From Bordetella genomosp. 4 (GTDB lineage Bacteria > Pseudomonadota > Gammaproteobacteria > Burkholderiales > Burkholderiaceae_B), in assembly GCF_002261185.1 (NCBI RefSeq), contig NZ_NEVQ01000022.1, positions 62,001 to 126,000 on the forward strand: DNA of 64,000 nt. The letters run 5' to 3'. The notes below the pieces were generated by a model that was not told where the DNA came from, did not search any database, and saw nothing but the letters and a program-made list of their open reading frames with translations. Shown in pieces: positions 18,687 to 27,958 of the stretch; the first letter of the stretch is position 1; each line of letters opens with the position of its first letter. Both the position numbers and the translations under genes were made by a program.

Positions 18687-18819
18687 GTTGCTGCCGGGGG
18701 CCTAAGAGCCGCACCGGCCCTATCGCAACGGCTCGGCGCAACACCAGGCGCCGAGGTCCGCTTCGCGGACTACCCGTCGCTCAACGGGCCGGCACGGCTC
18801 TCAGGCCCCCGGCAGCAAC
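18687..18819 (-). repeat. Structured element 1: 133-bp three-way-junction palindrome (reads on minus strand)
   Basis: Outer arms 18687-18720 and 18786-18819 pair over 34 positions. The three non-Watson-Crick positions (18704/18802, 18712/18794, 18713/18793) are A-C mismatches on the plus strand but G-U wobbles on the minus strand, so minus-strand RNA pairs fully. Inside, on the minus strand, come GTTGA, a 7-bp stem (GCGACGG with CCGTTGC), a hairpin GTCCGC-GAA-GCGGAC (18770-18756), a hairpin CTCGGCGC-CTGGTGTT-GCGCCGAG (18755-18732), and GATA before the closing arm. The tip contains GCGAAGC, known as an unusually stable DNA mini-hairpin. The core matches element 2. Function unknown: it could be an RNA, a terminator or mRNA-stability element, or a mobile repeat. 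Confidence 0.85.
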
Positions 18820-18968
18820 TCACAGTCGTGGCATGCATAGGACGCTGATTGCCGTGGTCAAAGATCCCATCGTTACGTCAACACACAACCACCGGTTCAA
18901 AAGACAATAACGCCACCATCACCAATACCCGAAACCGCAGAGGCACCCGTAATGTGTCATTACCGCGA

Positions 18969-19102
18969 GCCGGCGTCCGCCGTGTAAAAGGGGTGCCGGG
19001 CCGTAGAGCCGCGATTTAGCCCGCGAAGCGGGCCGAGGCCCCTGGTCATGGGCCGAGTCGCGGCGATAGGCCCGGCACCCCTTTTACACGGCGGACGCCG
19101 GC
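18969..19102 (+). repeat. Structured element 2: 134-bp three-way-junction palindrome (reads on plus strand)
   Basis: Outer arms 18969-19002 and 19069-19102 are a perfect 34-bp inverted repeat unrelated in sequence to the arms of element 1. Inside, on the plus strand, come GTAGA, a 7-bp stem (GCCGCGA 19008-19014 with TCGCGGC 19058-19064), a hairpin GCCCGC-GAA-GCGGGC (19019-19033), a hairpin CGAGGCCC-CTGGTCAT-GGGCCGAG (19034-19057, with two adjacent G-A oppositions), and GATA at 19065-19068. The order, stem lengths, GAA triloop, CTGGT loop start and GTWGA/GATA internal loop repeat those of element 1, in opposite orientation. That makes the pair members of one family rather than chance palindromes. 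Confidence 0.85.
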
Positions 19103-19174
19103 GCCTAAAGAACCCAATACTACGCATGCAGTAAATAAACACCACCGCATGCAAAAAATGCGTCCCAAAAAAAG

Positions 19175-20617
19175 TTATTCGACGACCAGAATCTTCATCC
19201 CATTCGTCCCACCACTATCCCGATACGAATCGCCTTTCGTCAGGATCACCCAATCCCCCACCTGCACACGCCCCCGCTTTTTCAGCTCACCGATCGCCGC
19301 ATCACTCAACTCCGCCGGATCGTAAGCCGAAGGATCAAACGGCACCGTATAAACCCCCCGAAACATCGCCGCACGATGCTGCGTCTGGCTATGCGGGCTA
19401 TAGCAATAGATCGGCACACCGGAACGAATCCGCGACATGATCAACGGCGTATGTCCGCTTTCAGTCAACGCAATAATCGCCTTGACCCCGGGGAAATGAT
19501 TCGCCGCATACATCGCCGCCAACGCGATCGTCTCGTCACAGCGCGTAAACGTCTCACCCAGACGGTGATGCGAATGCGTACTGGTAGGATGTTTTTCCGC
19601 GCCTAGACACACTCGCGCCATCGCCTGTACCGCCTCGACCGGATACTTTCCCGACGCACTCTCGGCCGACAGCATCACCGCATCCGTATAGTCCAGCACC
19701 GCATTCGCGACATCCGAGACCTCTGCCCGCGTCGGCAACGGACTGGAGATCATCGACTCCATCATTTGCGTCGCGGTAATCACGACCTTGTTCAAGGTAC
19801 GCGCATGTTGAATGATGCGTTTCTGAATGCCCACCAATTCAGCGTCACCCACCTCGACACCCAAATCACCACGCGCCACCATCACACCGTCGCTGGCGCG
19901 GATCAAGGCGTCTAGCGCCTCGTCATCCACCACCGCCTCAGCGCGTTCGATCTTGGCAACGATCCACGCCTCGCTGCCCGCATCGCGCAATAGCTGCCGC
20001 GCCTCATCGATGTCGCTGCCATAACGAGGAAACGACACCGCAACGTATTCCAGCTCGAGCTCGGCCGCGACCAGAATATCGGCGCGATCCTTGTCGGTCA
20101 GGCTAGGCGCAGACAAGCCGCCGCCACGCCGATTGATGCCTTTGTTGTTTGACAATGGCCCGCCCACGGTCACCGTCGTATGCACCGCATCATCAACGAT
20201 GCGGTCTACCACTAGCACCACGCGGCCATCATCGAGCAACAGCTCATCGCCTGCCTTGCAGTCCTGAACCAGCTCAGGATAATCAATGCCCACGATAGAG
20301 GCATCACCTGCGTCTTTAGGATGGCTGTTGGATAAAACGAATTTGTCGCCGACATGCAGCACGATCTGCTTGTCAGTAAATCGTGCAATGCGAATCTTGG
20401 GCCCCTGCAAATCACCCATCAGGGCAACATAGCGGCCCTGTTTAGCAGCCGCCTCTCGCACCAGACGTGCACGTTCGCGATGATCGTCGGCAGTGCCATG
20501 CGAGAAGTTCAGACGAGCCACGTCCACACCCGCGCGCACCAGCGCTTCCAGTTGCTCGGGCGTCGATGTGGCCGGCCCCAGCGTGGCGACAATTTTGGTG
20601 CGGCGCAATACGGACAT
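19175..20617 (-). CDS. pyk: Pyruvate kinase
   Basis: The 480-aa enzyme transfers phosphate from phosphoenolpyruvate to ADP at the end of glycolysis. It has the N-terminal RRTKIVATLGPATS, LMGDLQGPKIR, the family signature in AWIVAKIERAEAV, the active-site segment VMVARGDLGVEV, and VITATQMMESMI. The C-terminal allosteric domain ends GGTNGMKILVVE. ATG 20617 follows GAGAGGTGATTC. Downstream (below 19175) is the pair of structured elements; upstream is a short divergent spacer shared with glycerate kinase. Confidence 0.95.
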   Translation of the reverse strand: MSVLRRTKIVATLGPATSTPEQLEALVRAGVDVARLNFSHGTADDHRERARLVREAAAKQGRYVALMGDLQGPKIRIARFTDKQIVLHVGDKFVLSNSHPKDAGDASIVGIDYPELVQDCKAGDELLLDDGRVVLVVDRIVDDAVHTTVTVGGPLSNNKGINRRGGGLSAPSLTDKDRADILVAAELELEYVAVSFPRYGSDIDEARQLLRDAGSEAWIVAKIERAEAVVDDEALDALIRASDGVMVARGDLGVEVGDAELVGIQKRIIQHARTLNKVVITATQMMESMISSPLPTRAEVSDVANAVLDYTDAVMLSAESASGKYPVEAVQAMARVCLGAEKHPTSTHSHHRLGETFTRCDETIALAAMYAANHFPGVKAIIALTESGHTPLIMSRIRSGVPIYCYSPHSQTQHRAAMFRGVYTVPFDPSAYDPAELSDAAIGELKKRGRVQVGDWVILTKGDSYRDSGGTNGMKILVVE

Positions 20618-20652
20618 GAATCACCTCTCTCGCAAAATGATGAATGCATCAT

Positions 20653-20684
20653 GGTACGACGCCGCGATGAATCGCGGGTGGTAC
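20653..20684. promoter_or_regulatory. Imperfect dyad in the pyk/glycerate kinase divergent spacer
   Basis: GGTACGACGCCGCGAT is followed, after two bases, by ATCGCGGGTGGTAC. The inner CCGCGAT (20662-20668) and ATCGCGG (20671-20677) pair perfectly, and the outer GTAC ends also match. It lies about 36 bp upstream of the pyk start, in its leader or promoter. It could be an operator for both genes or a leader hairpin. The assignment is weak. Confidence 0.3.
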
Positions 20685-20784
20685 ACGGATACAGCAGACT
20701 TCGGCGCCTGCACGAGTATTATTAACGTCTTTCGTTGCCAGCGCACCACCACGATCAACACTTATTTTGCCGACCTCGACTATC

Positions 20785-21927
20785 GTGAAAATCGTCATCG
20801 CTCCTGACTCGTTCAAAGAAAGCCTCTCTGCCCCCGACGCGGCTGCCGCCATCGCGCGCGGCATCAAACAAGCGTATCCCGATGCGCATACCGTCTGCGT
20901 GCCCATGGCCGATGGCGGCGAAGGGACCGTCGAGGCAGTCCTGGCAGCCACTGGCGGACAGTGGCGCACGACCGCAGTCACTGGCGCGTTGGGCGAATCG
21001 CTGGATGCGCCCTGGGGCTGGCTCGATGATGCAACGGCCGTGATCGAAATGGCTGCCGCAGCCGGGTTGGAGCAAACGCCACCCGCGCAACGCGATCCGC
21101 TGCGCGCCAGTAGCGGTGGTGTGGGCGAGATCATTCGCGCGGCGCTGGATGCGGGTGCCCGACGTATCATCCTCGGTCTGGGTGGATCCTCGACCAACGA
21201 TGGTGGAGCAGGATTGCTGGCAGCGTTGGGCGTGCGCTTTCTGGACAAGGCAGGTAAAGACCTGCCCCGCGGCGGCGCTGCGCTGGCCGACCTGGATCGC
21301 ATCGACATACAAGGCCTGGACCCGCGTCTCGCGCAGGTCCAACTCGACATTGCCTCCGACGTCGACAACCCCCTGTGCGGCCCGCAAGGGGCTTCGCATA
21401 TCTTTGGCCCTCAAAAGGGCGCGACACCAGAACAAGTCACCTTGCTGGACAACAGCCTGAGCCATTTTGCCGATATCTGCGCGCGCGATCTGGGGCACGA
21501 TATGCGCGATCAGCCGGGATCGGGCGCTGCCGGTGGATTGGGCTTTGCCGCGCACGCGTTTCTGAATGCACGCTTTCGGCCGGGGGTGGAAGTCGTCGCA
21601 GAGCTGGGCAGACTCGCGCAAGCCATGGAAGGCGCTACGCTGGCCTTCACCGGCGAAGGCCGCATGGACGCTCAAACGCTACGCGGAAAAACCCCTGCAG
21701 GCGTCGCACGTATCGCGCAACAGGCCGGCGTGCCCGTGGTCGCGCTGGCGGGCTCATTAGGCGAAGGCTATGAAAAACTGCATGCAGGCGGCATTACGGC
21801 GGCATTCAGTCTGGCACCGGGGCCGATCACGCTGCAACACGCTTGCGAAAACGCCGCACAGTATCTGTGTGATCGTGCCCGCGATGTTACTCAGCTGTGG
21901 GTAGCCGCCAGCAAACGCATGCTGTAG
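20785..21927 (+). CDS. Glycerate kinase, GarK/GlxK type
   Basis: The 380-aa enzyme phosphorylates glycerate, feeding products of glyoxylate or glucarate breakdown into glycolysis. Characteristic segments are KIVIAPDSFKESLSA, MADGGEGTVEAVL, LGLGGSSTNDGGAG and the C-terminal LAFTGEGRMDAQTL. GTG 20785 is chosen because the family starts exactly with MKIVIAPDSF; a TTG six codons earlier keeps the frame open. It is divergent from pyk, a sensible metabolic pairing, and converges on rsmA with a 22-bp gap. Confidence 0.92.
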   Translation: MKIVIAPDSFKESLSAPDAAAAIARGIKQAYPDAHTVCVPMADGGEGTVEAVLAATGGQWRTTAVTGALGESLDAPWGWLDDATAVIEMAAAAGLEQTPPAQRDPLRASSGGVGEIIRAALDAGARRIILGLGGSSTNDGGAGLLAALGVRFLDKAGKDLPRGGAALADLDRIDIQGLDPRLAQVQLDIASDVDNPLCGPQGASHIFGPQKGATPEQVTLLDNSLSHFADICARDLGHDMRDQPGSGAAGGLGFAAHAFLNARFRPGVEVVAELGRLAQAMEGATLAFTGEGRMDAQTLRGKTPAGVARIAQQAGVPVVALAGSLGEGYEKLHAGGITAAFSLAPGPITLQHACENAAQYLCDRARDVTQLWVAASKRML

Positions 21928-21949
21928 TCGCTATGGTCTAAGGGCCGCC

Positions 21950-22738
21950 TTAAACCGCAACGGCCCCGGCCTCGGCCAATGCATCGGTCATCCGGATGAA
22001 TTTTTCGACGGAGATTTCTTCCGCACGTGCGGTCGGGGCGATCTCCAGAGACTCCCACGGCACAAGCGCAGCCCAATCACCCAGGGCACGCCGCAACATC
22101 TTGCGTCGTTGCGCAAAGGCGCGCGCCACGACCGTCTCTAACGCAGTCTCGCTGACGGGCCGCAAACGATTCGCAGGCAGGGGCACCATCCGCACCACGG
22201 CAGATACCACGCGCGGCGGCGGATCAAAGGCTTCTGGCGGGACGTCGAACAGCTTCTCCATGCGATAGCGCGATTGCAGCATGACCGACAAGCGCCCGTA
22301 ATCCGCGCTGCTCGGTTCCGCCACCATTCGGTCTATGACCTCACGCTGCAACATGAAATGCTGGTCGCGCACAGTGTCAGCCGCCGTCATCAGATGAAAT
22401 AGCAGCGGACTGGAAATGTTATAGGGCAGATTGCCCACCACGCGCAGGCCTGCCCCCAGGGTAGAGAAATCCACGGTCAAGGCATCCGCTTCGACCACGG
22501 TCAATCGTTCGGCCGAATGCTGATTGCGCAGACGGGCCGCCAGATCGCGATCAATCTCGACCACGGTGAGGTGCTTCAGGCTGCGTAGCAGCGGCTGCGT
22601 CAGCGCCGACAAGCCCGGCCCGATTTCTACGATGTGATCATCCGGTGCGGGCGCAATCGCCCGCACAATACCTTCGATCACACTATCGTCGGTCAGGAAG
22701 TGTTGTCCGAAACGCTTGCGCGCCTGGTGCTTACTCAT
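21950..22738 (-). CDS. rsmA: 16S rRNA dimethyladenosine transferase
   Basis: RsmA (KsgA) dimethylates two adjacent adenosines in the 3'-terminal hairpin of 16S rRNA. The 262-aa protein begins with [10 protein letters not shown], followed by the SAM-binding [14 protein letters not shown] and the catalytic motif [13 protein letters not shown]. It lies 17 bp downstream of surA on the same strand, so lptD-surA-rsmA form one operon. The pdxA gene that often sits between surA and rsmA in other proteobacteria is absent here. Confidence 0.95.
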   Translation of the reverse strand: MSKHQARKRFGQHFLTDDSVIEGIVRAIAPAPDDHIVEIGPGLSALTQPLLRSLKHLTVVEIDRDLAARLRNQHSAERLTVVEADALTVDFSTLGAGLRVVGNLPYNISSPLLFHLMTAADTVRDQHFMLQREVIDRMVAEPSSADYGRLSVMLQSRYRMEKLFDVPPEAFDPPPRVVSAVVRMVPLPANRLRPVSETALETVVARAFAQRRKMLRRALGDWAALVPWESLEIAPTARAEEISVEKFIRMTDALAEAGAVAV

Positions 22739-22755
22739 GAATGCACTCGCCGCGC

Positions 22756-24309
22756 TTAACGGTTGTTCTGGTCAATATTCAGCTGCTTTTCGAGTCGGTT
22801 GTCGATATACGCGCCGTTGCGCAGTTGCTCCAGCCAGTCTTCGAATGCAGGTTCGGCGCGACGCTCGAACAGAATCTGACGCGCCTGCATGCGCTGCAGC
22901 TCATCGCTGACATCATGCTCGCGGCGTTCCTCGACCTGAATCAAGTGCCAGCCAAACGGCGACAACACAGGCTCGCTGATACCTCCAACCGCCAAGGCGT
23001 TCATCGCTTGCTCAAAGGCAGGCACCATCTCGCCAGGATTCACCCATCCCAGATCGCCGCCCTGCGGAGCGTTGTTGTCCTCGGAATACTGACGAGCCAT
23101 ATCGGCAAACGACGCACCGCCGTTTATGACGCGCTGGCGAATCTGCTCCAGACGCTGACGCGCTTGATCGTCAGACATCACCGCCGAAGTCTTGACCAGA
23201 ATGTGGCGTGCATGCGTTTGCGTGACCTGTACCGGCCCTTGGTTCGCAGGCATTCCCTGTCCGGGCTGAGGGGCGACGGCCGGCGCTTGAGGTGCAGCAG
23301 GCTGCGCGGGTTGCGCAGGCGCCGCGGCAGAAGCCCCGCCGGCACGATCCAGGACCTTCAGGATGTGAAAACCATTACCGCTCTGAATCACGCCGCTGAC
23401 TTGACCGGGCTGCAACGACGCAACTGCCTTTACGAACAGATCCGGCCAGCCGTCGATGGGGCGGGCGCCCATCACACCGCCCTGCAGTGCCTCTGGGCCA
23501 TCAGATGATTCGGCGGCCAGGCTGGCAAAATCGGCGCCCTGCTTCAGGCGCGCCAGAATACTTTCCGCCTTGTTGCGCAGGGCAGCCACCTGGTCCGAGC
23601 TCGATCCCTCCGGGACACGCACGAGAATCTGGCCCAGCGCGATTTGCTCGGGCCCCGACTGCACACGGGTTTGCGGCGCGGGCTGTCCCGGCGCAGGAGC
23701 GCCCGCTCCGGCGCGCGCCGCGGGATTATTCTGCTGATCTTTCAGAAAGGCATCGACTTCGGCATCGCTGATCATGATCTGCGAGTCGACCGCGCGCTGG
23801 CGCAAGCGGTTCATCCGCAGGTCCTGGGCCAGGGACTTGCGATACTGATCCCACTTGATGCCGGATTTCTCGACCTCTATCCGCATATTCGGGACCGACA
23901 TCCGATTGCGTTCAGCGATGCCGGCGATGGCTTGATCGACCTGCGCATCGTTGATCCGTATGCCCATACGGTCAGCTTCCTGGACTTGTATCCGCTCCAT
24001 GATCAGGCTTTGCAGCACTTGGCGTCGCAGGATGTCCTGAGGCGGCACTTGAATACCGCGACGCGTCAGGTCTGCGACTGCATTTTTTGCAGCGCTATCG
24101 ACCTCGCGCAGCGTGATCACGTCTTTGTTCACGATCGCAGCAATCCCATCGACCGTCTGGTCACCTTGCTTGGCCGGCTGTGTCGCCGTCGGGCCGGGCT
24201 TGGCCGACTGTGGCTTGGGCTGTGCATAGGCCACAGGCACCGACGCGCAAGCCGTCAAGACCAGCAAGTTACCGGAGAGCCGGCGCAAAGTGTGCAAGCT
24301 ACGCATCAT
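22756..24309 (-). CDS. surA: Periplasmic chaperone/peptidyl-prolyl isomerase SurA
   Basis: SurA escorts outer-membrane proteins, including LptD, across the periplasm. The 517-aa product has a signal peptide (cleavage near VPVAYA), a SurA N-terminal chaperone region, and two parvulin-type domains; the second begins [20 protein letters not shown]. It is longer than the 428-aa E. coli protein mainly because of two low-complexity Ala/Pro/Gln/Gly linkers, around residues 198-215 and 325-370. The start overlaps the lptD stop (ATGA), so both are co-translated. Confidence 0.93.
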   Translation of the reverse strand: MMRSLHTLRRLSGNLLVLTACASVPVAYAQPKPQSAKPGPTATQPAKQGDQTVDGIAAIVNKDVITLREVDSAAKNAVADLTRRGIQVPPQDILRRQVLQSLIMERIQVQEADRMGIRINDAQVDQAIAGIAERNRMSVPNMRIEVEKSGIKWDQYRKSLAQDLRMNRLRQRAVDSQIMISDAEVDAFLKDQQNNPAARAGAGAPAPGQPAPQTRVQSGPEQIALGQILVRVPEGSSSDQVAALRNKAESILARLKQGADFASLAAESSDGPEALQGGVMGARPIDGWPDLFVKAVASLQPGQVSGVIQSGNGFHILKVLDRAGGASAAAPAQPAQPAAPQAPAVAPQPGQGMPANQGPVQVTQTHARHILVKTSAVMSDDQARQRLEQIRQRVINGGASFADMARQYSEDNNAPQGGDLGWVNPGEMVPAFEQAMNALAVGGISEPVLSPFGWHLIQVEERREHDVSDELQRMQARQILFERRAEPAFEDWLEQLRNGAYIDNRLEKQLNIDQNNR

Positions 24310-26711
24310 TCATACCTTTCAAATGTCGTGCCCTGAGGCGTCTGTGGCGTCACAGACTGATACCCGGGGATACTCTTGTTCAACAGGCTCATGGGATCTG
24401 TACCCAAGGAACCCAGGCCTGTCAGTTCCAACTGGAAGAACAGGGCGGTGTTCGTGTCGGCTGCCGACACCGCATAACGCTGGAAGACCACACGCCCTGT
24501 CCAGCAGCAGTCGCCCTTGTATTCGAGACCTGCAATGGCCTGAGTCACACGCGGCCCGCCTTTGTTCGACGAATCGTTTACAGACGACGAATCAGAGTCG
24601 GAGTTCAGCGAATAATCGATCCGGCCTACACCATACCAACGCTCGGTAAAGGGCCACTGAAACGCCAGGCTGATCTGGTTCTGCCCTTGCGGTTGATAAA
24701 TCGTATTTACGGTAGGATCGCGCTGATATCGATATGACAGCGCCACGGACGTCAAACGCTGCGGCCGCCAGCGCGCACTGACCAGGCCGCGAGACCAATT
24801 ACCCTCGTACGGGTCGAACTGCGCGGCCACTTCGGTACTGAGCGTATCGGTCAGCGCGGCACTCGCCGCCACCAGAAAATCGGAACGTACGTTGCGATCT
24901 TCACGGGGAGTTTCGAGCGGCAAGGTGACGCGCTGGTCTTCGAAATACAGACGCTGCCCAGCCGACAACGACAGCCGTTCGAACCCTGTGTTCGCATCCA
25001 GCCAACGCGTCGTCAACGCGGCCGTCAACTGGTTGGCATTGGAAATACGATCCCAGCCGCCGGTATAGATGTTTTCCGAGAACGCCTGTTCAAAACTGAA
25101 ATCCGCCAGCGTCGTGTCATACACGGGCAGCTTGGATTGGTCGCGGTATGGCACGCGCAGGTAATACAACCGCGGCTCCAGCGTCTGCACGGACGCGTTC
25201 CCAAACAGTGTCGTATCACGCTCAAATACCATGCCGGCATCGAGCGAAATGATCGGCAGGCTGCGCGACGCATTTCGCTGATCGCTACCTGTCCCATACG
25301 ATGTTCCGTACGATGTCGGGTCATACCAATCCGTGTGGTACTGCGTGTAGTGCAAACCGACCTTGGGAATAATGAACCAGCCCGGGCGCTGAATCGGATA
25401 TGACGCCGTCAAATAAGACTGCAGCCGATCACCGTCCGGCCCCTGGCGCACGCCCTCCAATAGCGGGCGCTGAAAACGCACCGCAGTCGTCGTCCATTCC
25501 AGGTCCACGCCCCCCAGATCGTAACGCGCGCCCTTCAAATACAGCTCGGGCAGCTTGTTCAAGGGCGGCGACAACAGGTCATCCTCGTCCTGCAGCGTCT
25601 GGTATTTATAGACCTGCGCGTACGCCTGCCAGTAGTTGTTCCCCCAGCCGACCTTGCCGCGCTGCGGCAAATAGGTTGTGGATGCCTCGTTCAGCCCCAG
25701 CGTCGAAAAGTCGCGGAAATAGTCGTCATCGGACGCCTTGGCGTAATCCCAATCGTAATAAAACCCGGCCCCGAGCAACTGCTGGTGCCGCGAGCGGAAC
25801 ATCCAGCGCCGGTCACCGGTTTCGTGGTCACTGGACATATAGGTCCCGACCATGTTGCCCGAATAGGAACTGCCCATGTAGCGGAATTCCCCGCCCAATT
25901 GGGGGCCACGCTTGCTCAGATAGCGCGGCTGCAAGGTCAAGTCGTAGTTGGGCGCCAGGTTGAAGTAATACGGCACGGACAAGTCCACGCCACTATTACT
26001 GGTGATCCCATACGTAGGGATCAGGAAACCGGATTTGCGTTCTTTTTTGACCGGGAAGGTCAAATAGGGCGACGCCAGCAACGGCACGCCCTTGAAATAC
26101 AGCACACCATTGCGGGCCACGCCTTCGTTTTCGTCGAAATCCAGGTCAACGCCATCGGCCTCGATGTACCACGATGGATCGGCACAAGGGCAACCGCTGT
26201 ACTGCACGGTCGTCAAACGCATCTGCGATCGGCTGAAAATCTCGGCGTGTTCGGCACGTGCAGCACCGCCATTTGCCCCGATCCAGAAATTCGGCGATTC
26301 GATTTCGCCGCTGTCGGTGTCGACATTGAACTGCGCGGACGGACCTGTCACCAGCGTCCCATCGCGCATCATCCGCACATTGCCTTGCAGAGTCGTCTCG
26401 CCCGTATTGTTGCGATAATCGATCCGATCGCCCTTGACGACGCCATCAATACGACGCACCTCGGAATGCCCTGTCAGGGTCACATTGCTATCCGGGTTGC
26501 CCTCGATATGATCGGCCTGCAAATACGAGGCCACATCGTCCTCGGGTACGCGGTGAATACGCAGCCCTGGCGAAGTGCGCAACTGAGGCGCCACCTGGAG
26601 CCTGGACGACGCCCCGGATTCCGTCTCGGCGGACGAAAGCGTGCCCTGGCTGCCCTGGGCATGGACGGCGCCCGCCAAGCTGACAGCAGAGAGGATCAAC
26701 CACCGGACCAT
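24306..26711 (-). CDS. lptD: LPS-assembly outer-membrane protein LptD
   Basis: LptD is the outer-membrane beta-barrel that inserts lipopolysaccharide. The 801-aa product has a signal peptide (MVRWLILSAVSLAGAVHA), an N-terminal OstA-type domain (YLQADHIEGNPDSNVTLTG, RIDYRNNTGETTLQGNV) and a long barrel ending in an aromatic-rich strand. Cysteine pairs occur in YSGCPCADPSW and GDCCWTG, in keeping with the inter-domain disulphides of the family. The open frame starts about 36 codons earlier (26819), but the signal peptide fixes ATG at about 26711. It is divergent from amgK-murU, a gene arrangement common in betaproteobacteria. Confidence 0.93.
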   Translation of the reverse strand: MVRWLILSAVSLAGAVHAQGSQGTLSSAETESGASSRLQVAPQLRTSPGLRIHRVPEDDVASYLQADHIEGNPDSNVTLTGHSEVRRIDGVVKGDRIDYRNNTGETTLQGNVRMMRDGTLVTGPSAQFNVDTDSGEIESPNFWIGANGGAARAEHAEIFSRSQMRLTTVQYSGCPCADPSWYIEADGVDLDFDENEGVARNGVLYFKGVPLLASPYLTFPVKKERKSGFLIPTYGITSNSGVDLSVPYYFNLAPNYDLTLQPRYLSKRGPQLGGEFRYMGSSYSGNMVGTYMSSDHETGDRRWMFRSRHQQLLGAGFYYDWDYAKASDDDYFRDFSTLGLNEASTTYLPQRGKVGWGNNYWQAYAQVYKYQTLQDEDDLLSPPLNKLPELYLKGARYDLGGVDLEWTTTAVRFQRPLLEGVRQGPDGDRLQSYLTASYPIQRPGWFIIPKVGLHYTQYHTDWYDPTSYGTSYGTGSDQRNASRSLPIISLDAGMVFERDTTLFGNASVQTLEPRLYYLRVPYRDQSKLPVYDTTLADFSFEQAFSENIYTGGWDRISNANQLTAALTTRWLDANTGFERLSLSAGQRLYFEDQRVTLPLETPREDRNVRSDFLVAASAALTDTLSTEVAAQFDPYEGNWSRGLVSARWRPQRLTSVALSYRYQRDPTVNTIYQPQGQNQISLAFQWPFTERWYGVGRIDYSLNSDSDSSSVNDSSNKGGPRVTQAIAGLEYKGDCCWTGRVVFQRYAVSAADTNTALFFQLELTGLGSLGTDPMSLLNKSIPGYQSVTPQTPQGTTFERYE

Positions 26712-26917
26712 ATGCACCGTGAACGTAAACCTTTTTACAGAAAAAACCCCACCCCGGCACAAACCGGCACCGTGGCGATGAAGACCCGACCACGCCAGAC
26801 ATGGGAACATGTCTGTCAACGGGAGCGACCCGGTATTATAGAGAAGCTGTGCGCAACATCCTTCACCGAAAGCGCCCGGTACGAAACCAAACCCTACCGC
26901 ACTACGAGACGGCCCTC

Positions 26918-27958
26918 TTGAGCACCGACCACGATTCCCGTTTGACCCAGGTCCAGACTTGGCTGAATACGCTGCCCGCCGACTTGGCCCTGGCCCCTGA
27001 AACCCTGCAACCGGCTTCCAGCGACGCCAGCTTCAGGCGCTATTTTCGCCTGAGTGCGGGCGACCGTACGGTCATCGTCATGGACGCGCCGCCGCCGCAC
27101 GAAGACGTCCGCCCTTTTCTGCACGTGGGCGACCTGCTGCGAAAAACCGGACTGAACGTGCCCCAGATCCTGGCACAAGACCCCGACCAGGGCCTGCTGC
27201 TGCTGTCTGACCTGGGGCGCGACACGTACTACCAACGGATTCAGGCCGGTCTCAGCGACGATCAATTGCAGTCGCTCTACCGCGATGCCCTGGCTGCGCT
27301 CGTACGCATGCAACAGGCCAGCGTCGATGGACTGCCCGCGTATGATCGGCCCCGCCTGGCGGCCGAACTCGAGCTCTTCCCGGAATGGTATGTCGGACGA
27401 CACCATGGCGTACAACTGGATGACAAGACTGCTGCGGCGCTGCAGCATATTTTCGGGCTGCTGTCGGATGCGAACGCTGCTCAGCGCCCCGTTTTGGTGC
27501 ATCGAGACTTCCACTCCCCCAATTTGATGGTGTGCGACGATCCCGTCTACGGGCCTAACCCCGGCATTCTGGACTTTCAGGACGCGCTGGCCGGCCCCAT
27601 CACCTATGACCTGGCCTCTCTGGTGACCGACGCCCGCACGACCTGGGAAGAACCTCAGCAGCTGGATTGGGCGGTGCGCTACTGGGAAATGGCCCGCACC
27701 GCGGGATTGCCGGTCGACAGTGACTTTGCAGTGTTCCACCAGGCCTACGAATGGATGAGCCTGCAACGCAACCTGCGCATTCTGGGGGTGTTTGCCCGCC
27801 TGAATCATCGCGACGGCAAGCCGTCCTATCTGGCGCACATGCCCCGCGTCAACGCCTATGTCCGCCAGGTCGCCCAGCGTTACGGGGTGTTCACGCCCTT
27901 GCTGCGGCTGCTGGATCGCCTTGACGATCGTGAAGTCCAAGTGGGGTATACGTTCTGA
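26918..27958 (+). CDS. amgK: N-acetylmuramate/N-acetylglucosamine anomeric kinase
   Basis: AmgK phosphorylates the anomeric carbon of MurNAc and GlcNAc in cell-wall recycling. The 346-aa protein is an aminoglycoside phosphotransferase-fold kinase with the catalytic HRDFHSPNLMV and the metal-binding ILDFQDALAGP. The frame is open back to 26801, but no family-like sequence precedes MSTDHDSRLTQVQTWL. I chose TTG 26918 on that basis; its Shine-Dalgarno is poor, so the start is uncertain. Its stop overlaps the murU start (TGATG), and the pair forms the known AmgK-MurU bypass that makes UDP-MurNAc. Confidence 0.9.
   Translation: MSTDHDSRLTQVQTWLNTLPADLALAPETLQPASSDASFRRYFRLSAGDRTVIVMDAPPPHEDVRPFLHVGDLLRKTGLNVPQILAQDPDQGLLLLSDLGRDTYYQRIQAGLSDDQLQSLYRDALAALVRMQQASVDGLPAYDRPRLAAELELFPEWYVGRHHGVQLDDKTAAALQHIFGLLSDANAAQRPVLVHRDFHSPNLMVCDDPVYGPNPGILDFQDALAGPITYDLASLVTDARTTWEEPQQLDWAVRYWEMARTAGLPVDSDFAVFHQAYEWMSLQRNLRILGVFARLNHRDGKPSYLAHMPRVNAYVRQVAQRYGVFTPLLRLLDRLDDREVQVGYTF

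Larger units (their letters stand above)
18636..19174. other. 539-bp convergent intergenic region with two structured elements
   Basis: No protein gene is supported in this spacer between the convergent 409-aa gene and pyk. Half of it is taken up by two large, near-perfect inverted-repeat elements (18687-18819 and 18969-19102), listed separately. The 149 bp between them and the short flanks are unremarkable A/C-rich sequence. No T-tract terminator follows either element directly. Confidence 0.85.

Noticed and set aside
18687-19102. The two structured elements as simple rho-independent terminators or integron attC sites
   Set aside because: Terminators do not need 34-bp stems with a conserved branched core, and no T-tract follows. 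The ends lack the attC R-box sequences and there is no cassette or integrase nearby.
24306-26819. LptD start at 26819
   Set aside because: The first 36 codons have no signal-peptide character and the hydrophobic signal begins at the internal ATG near 26711.
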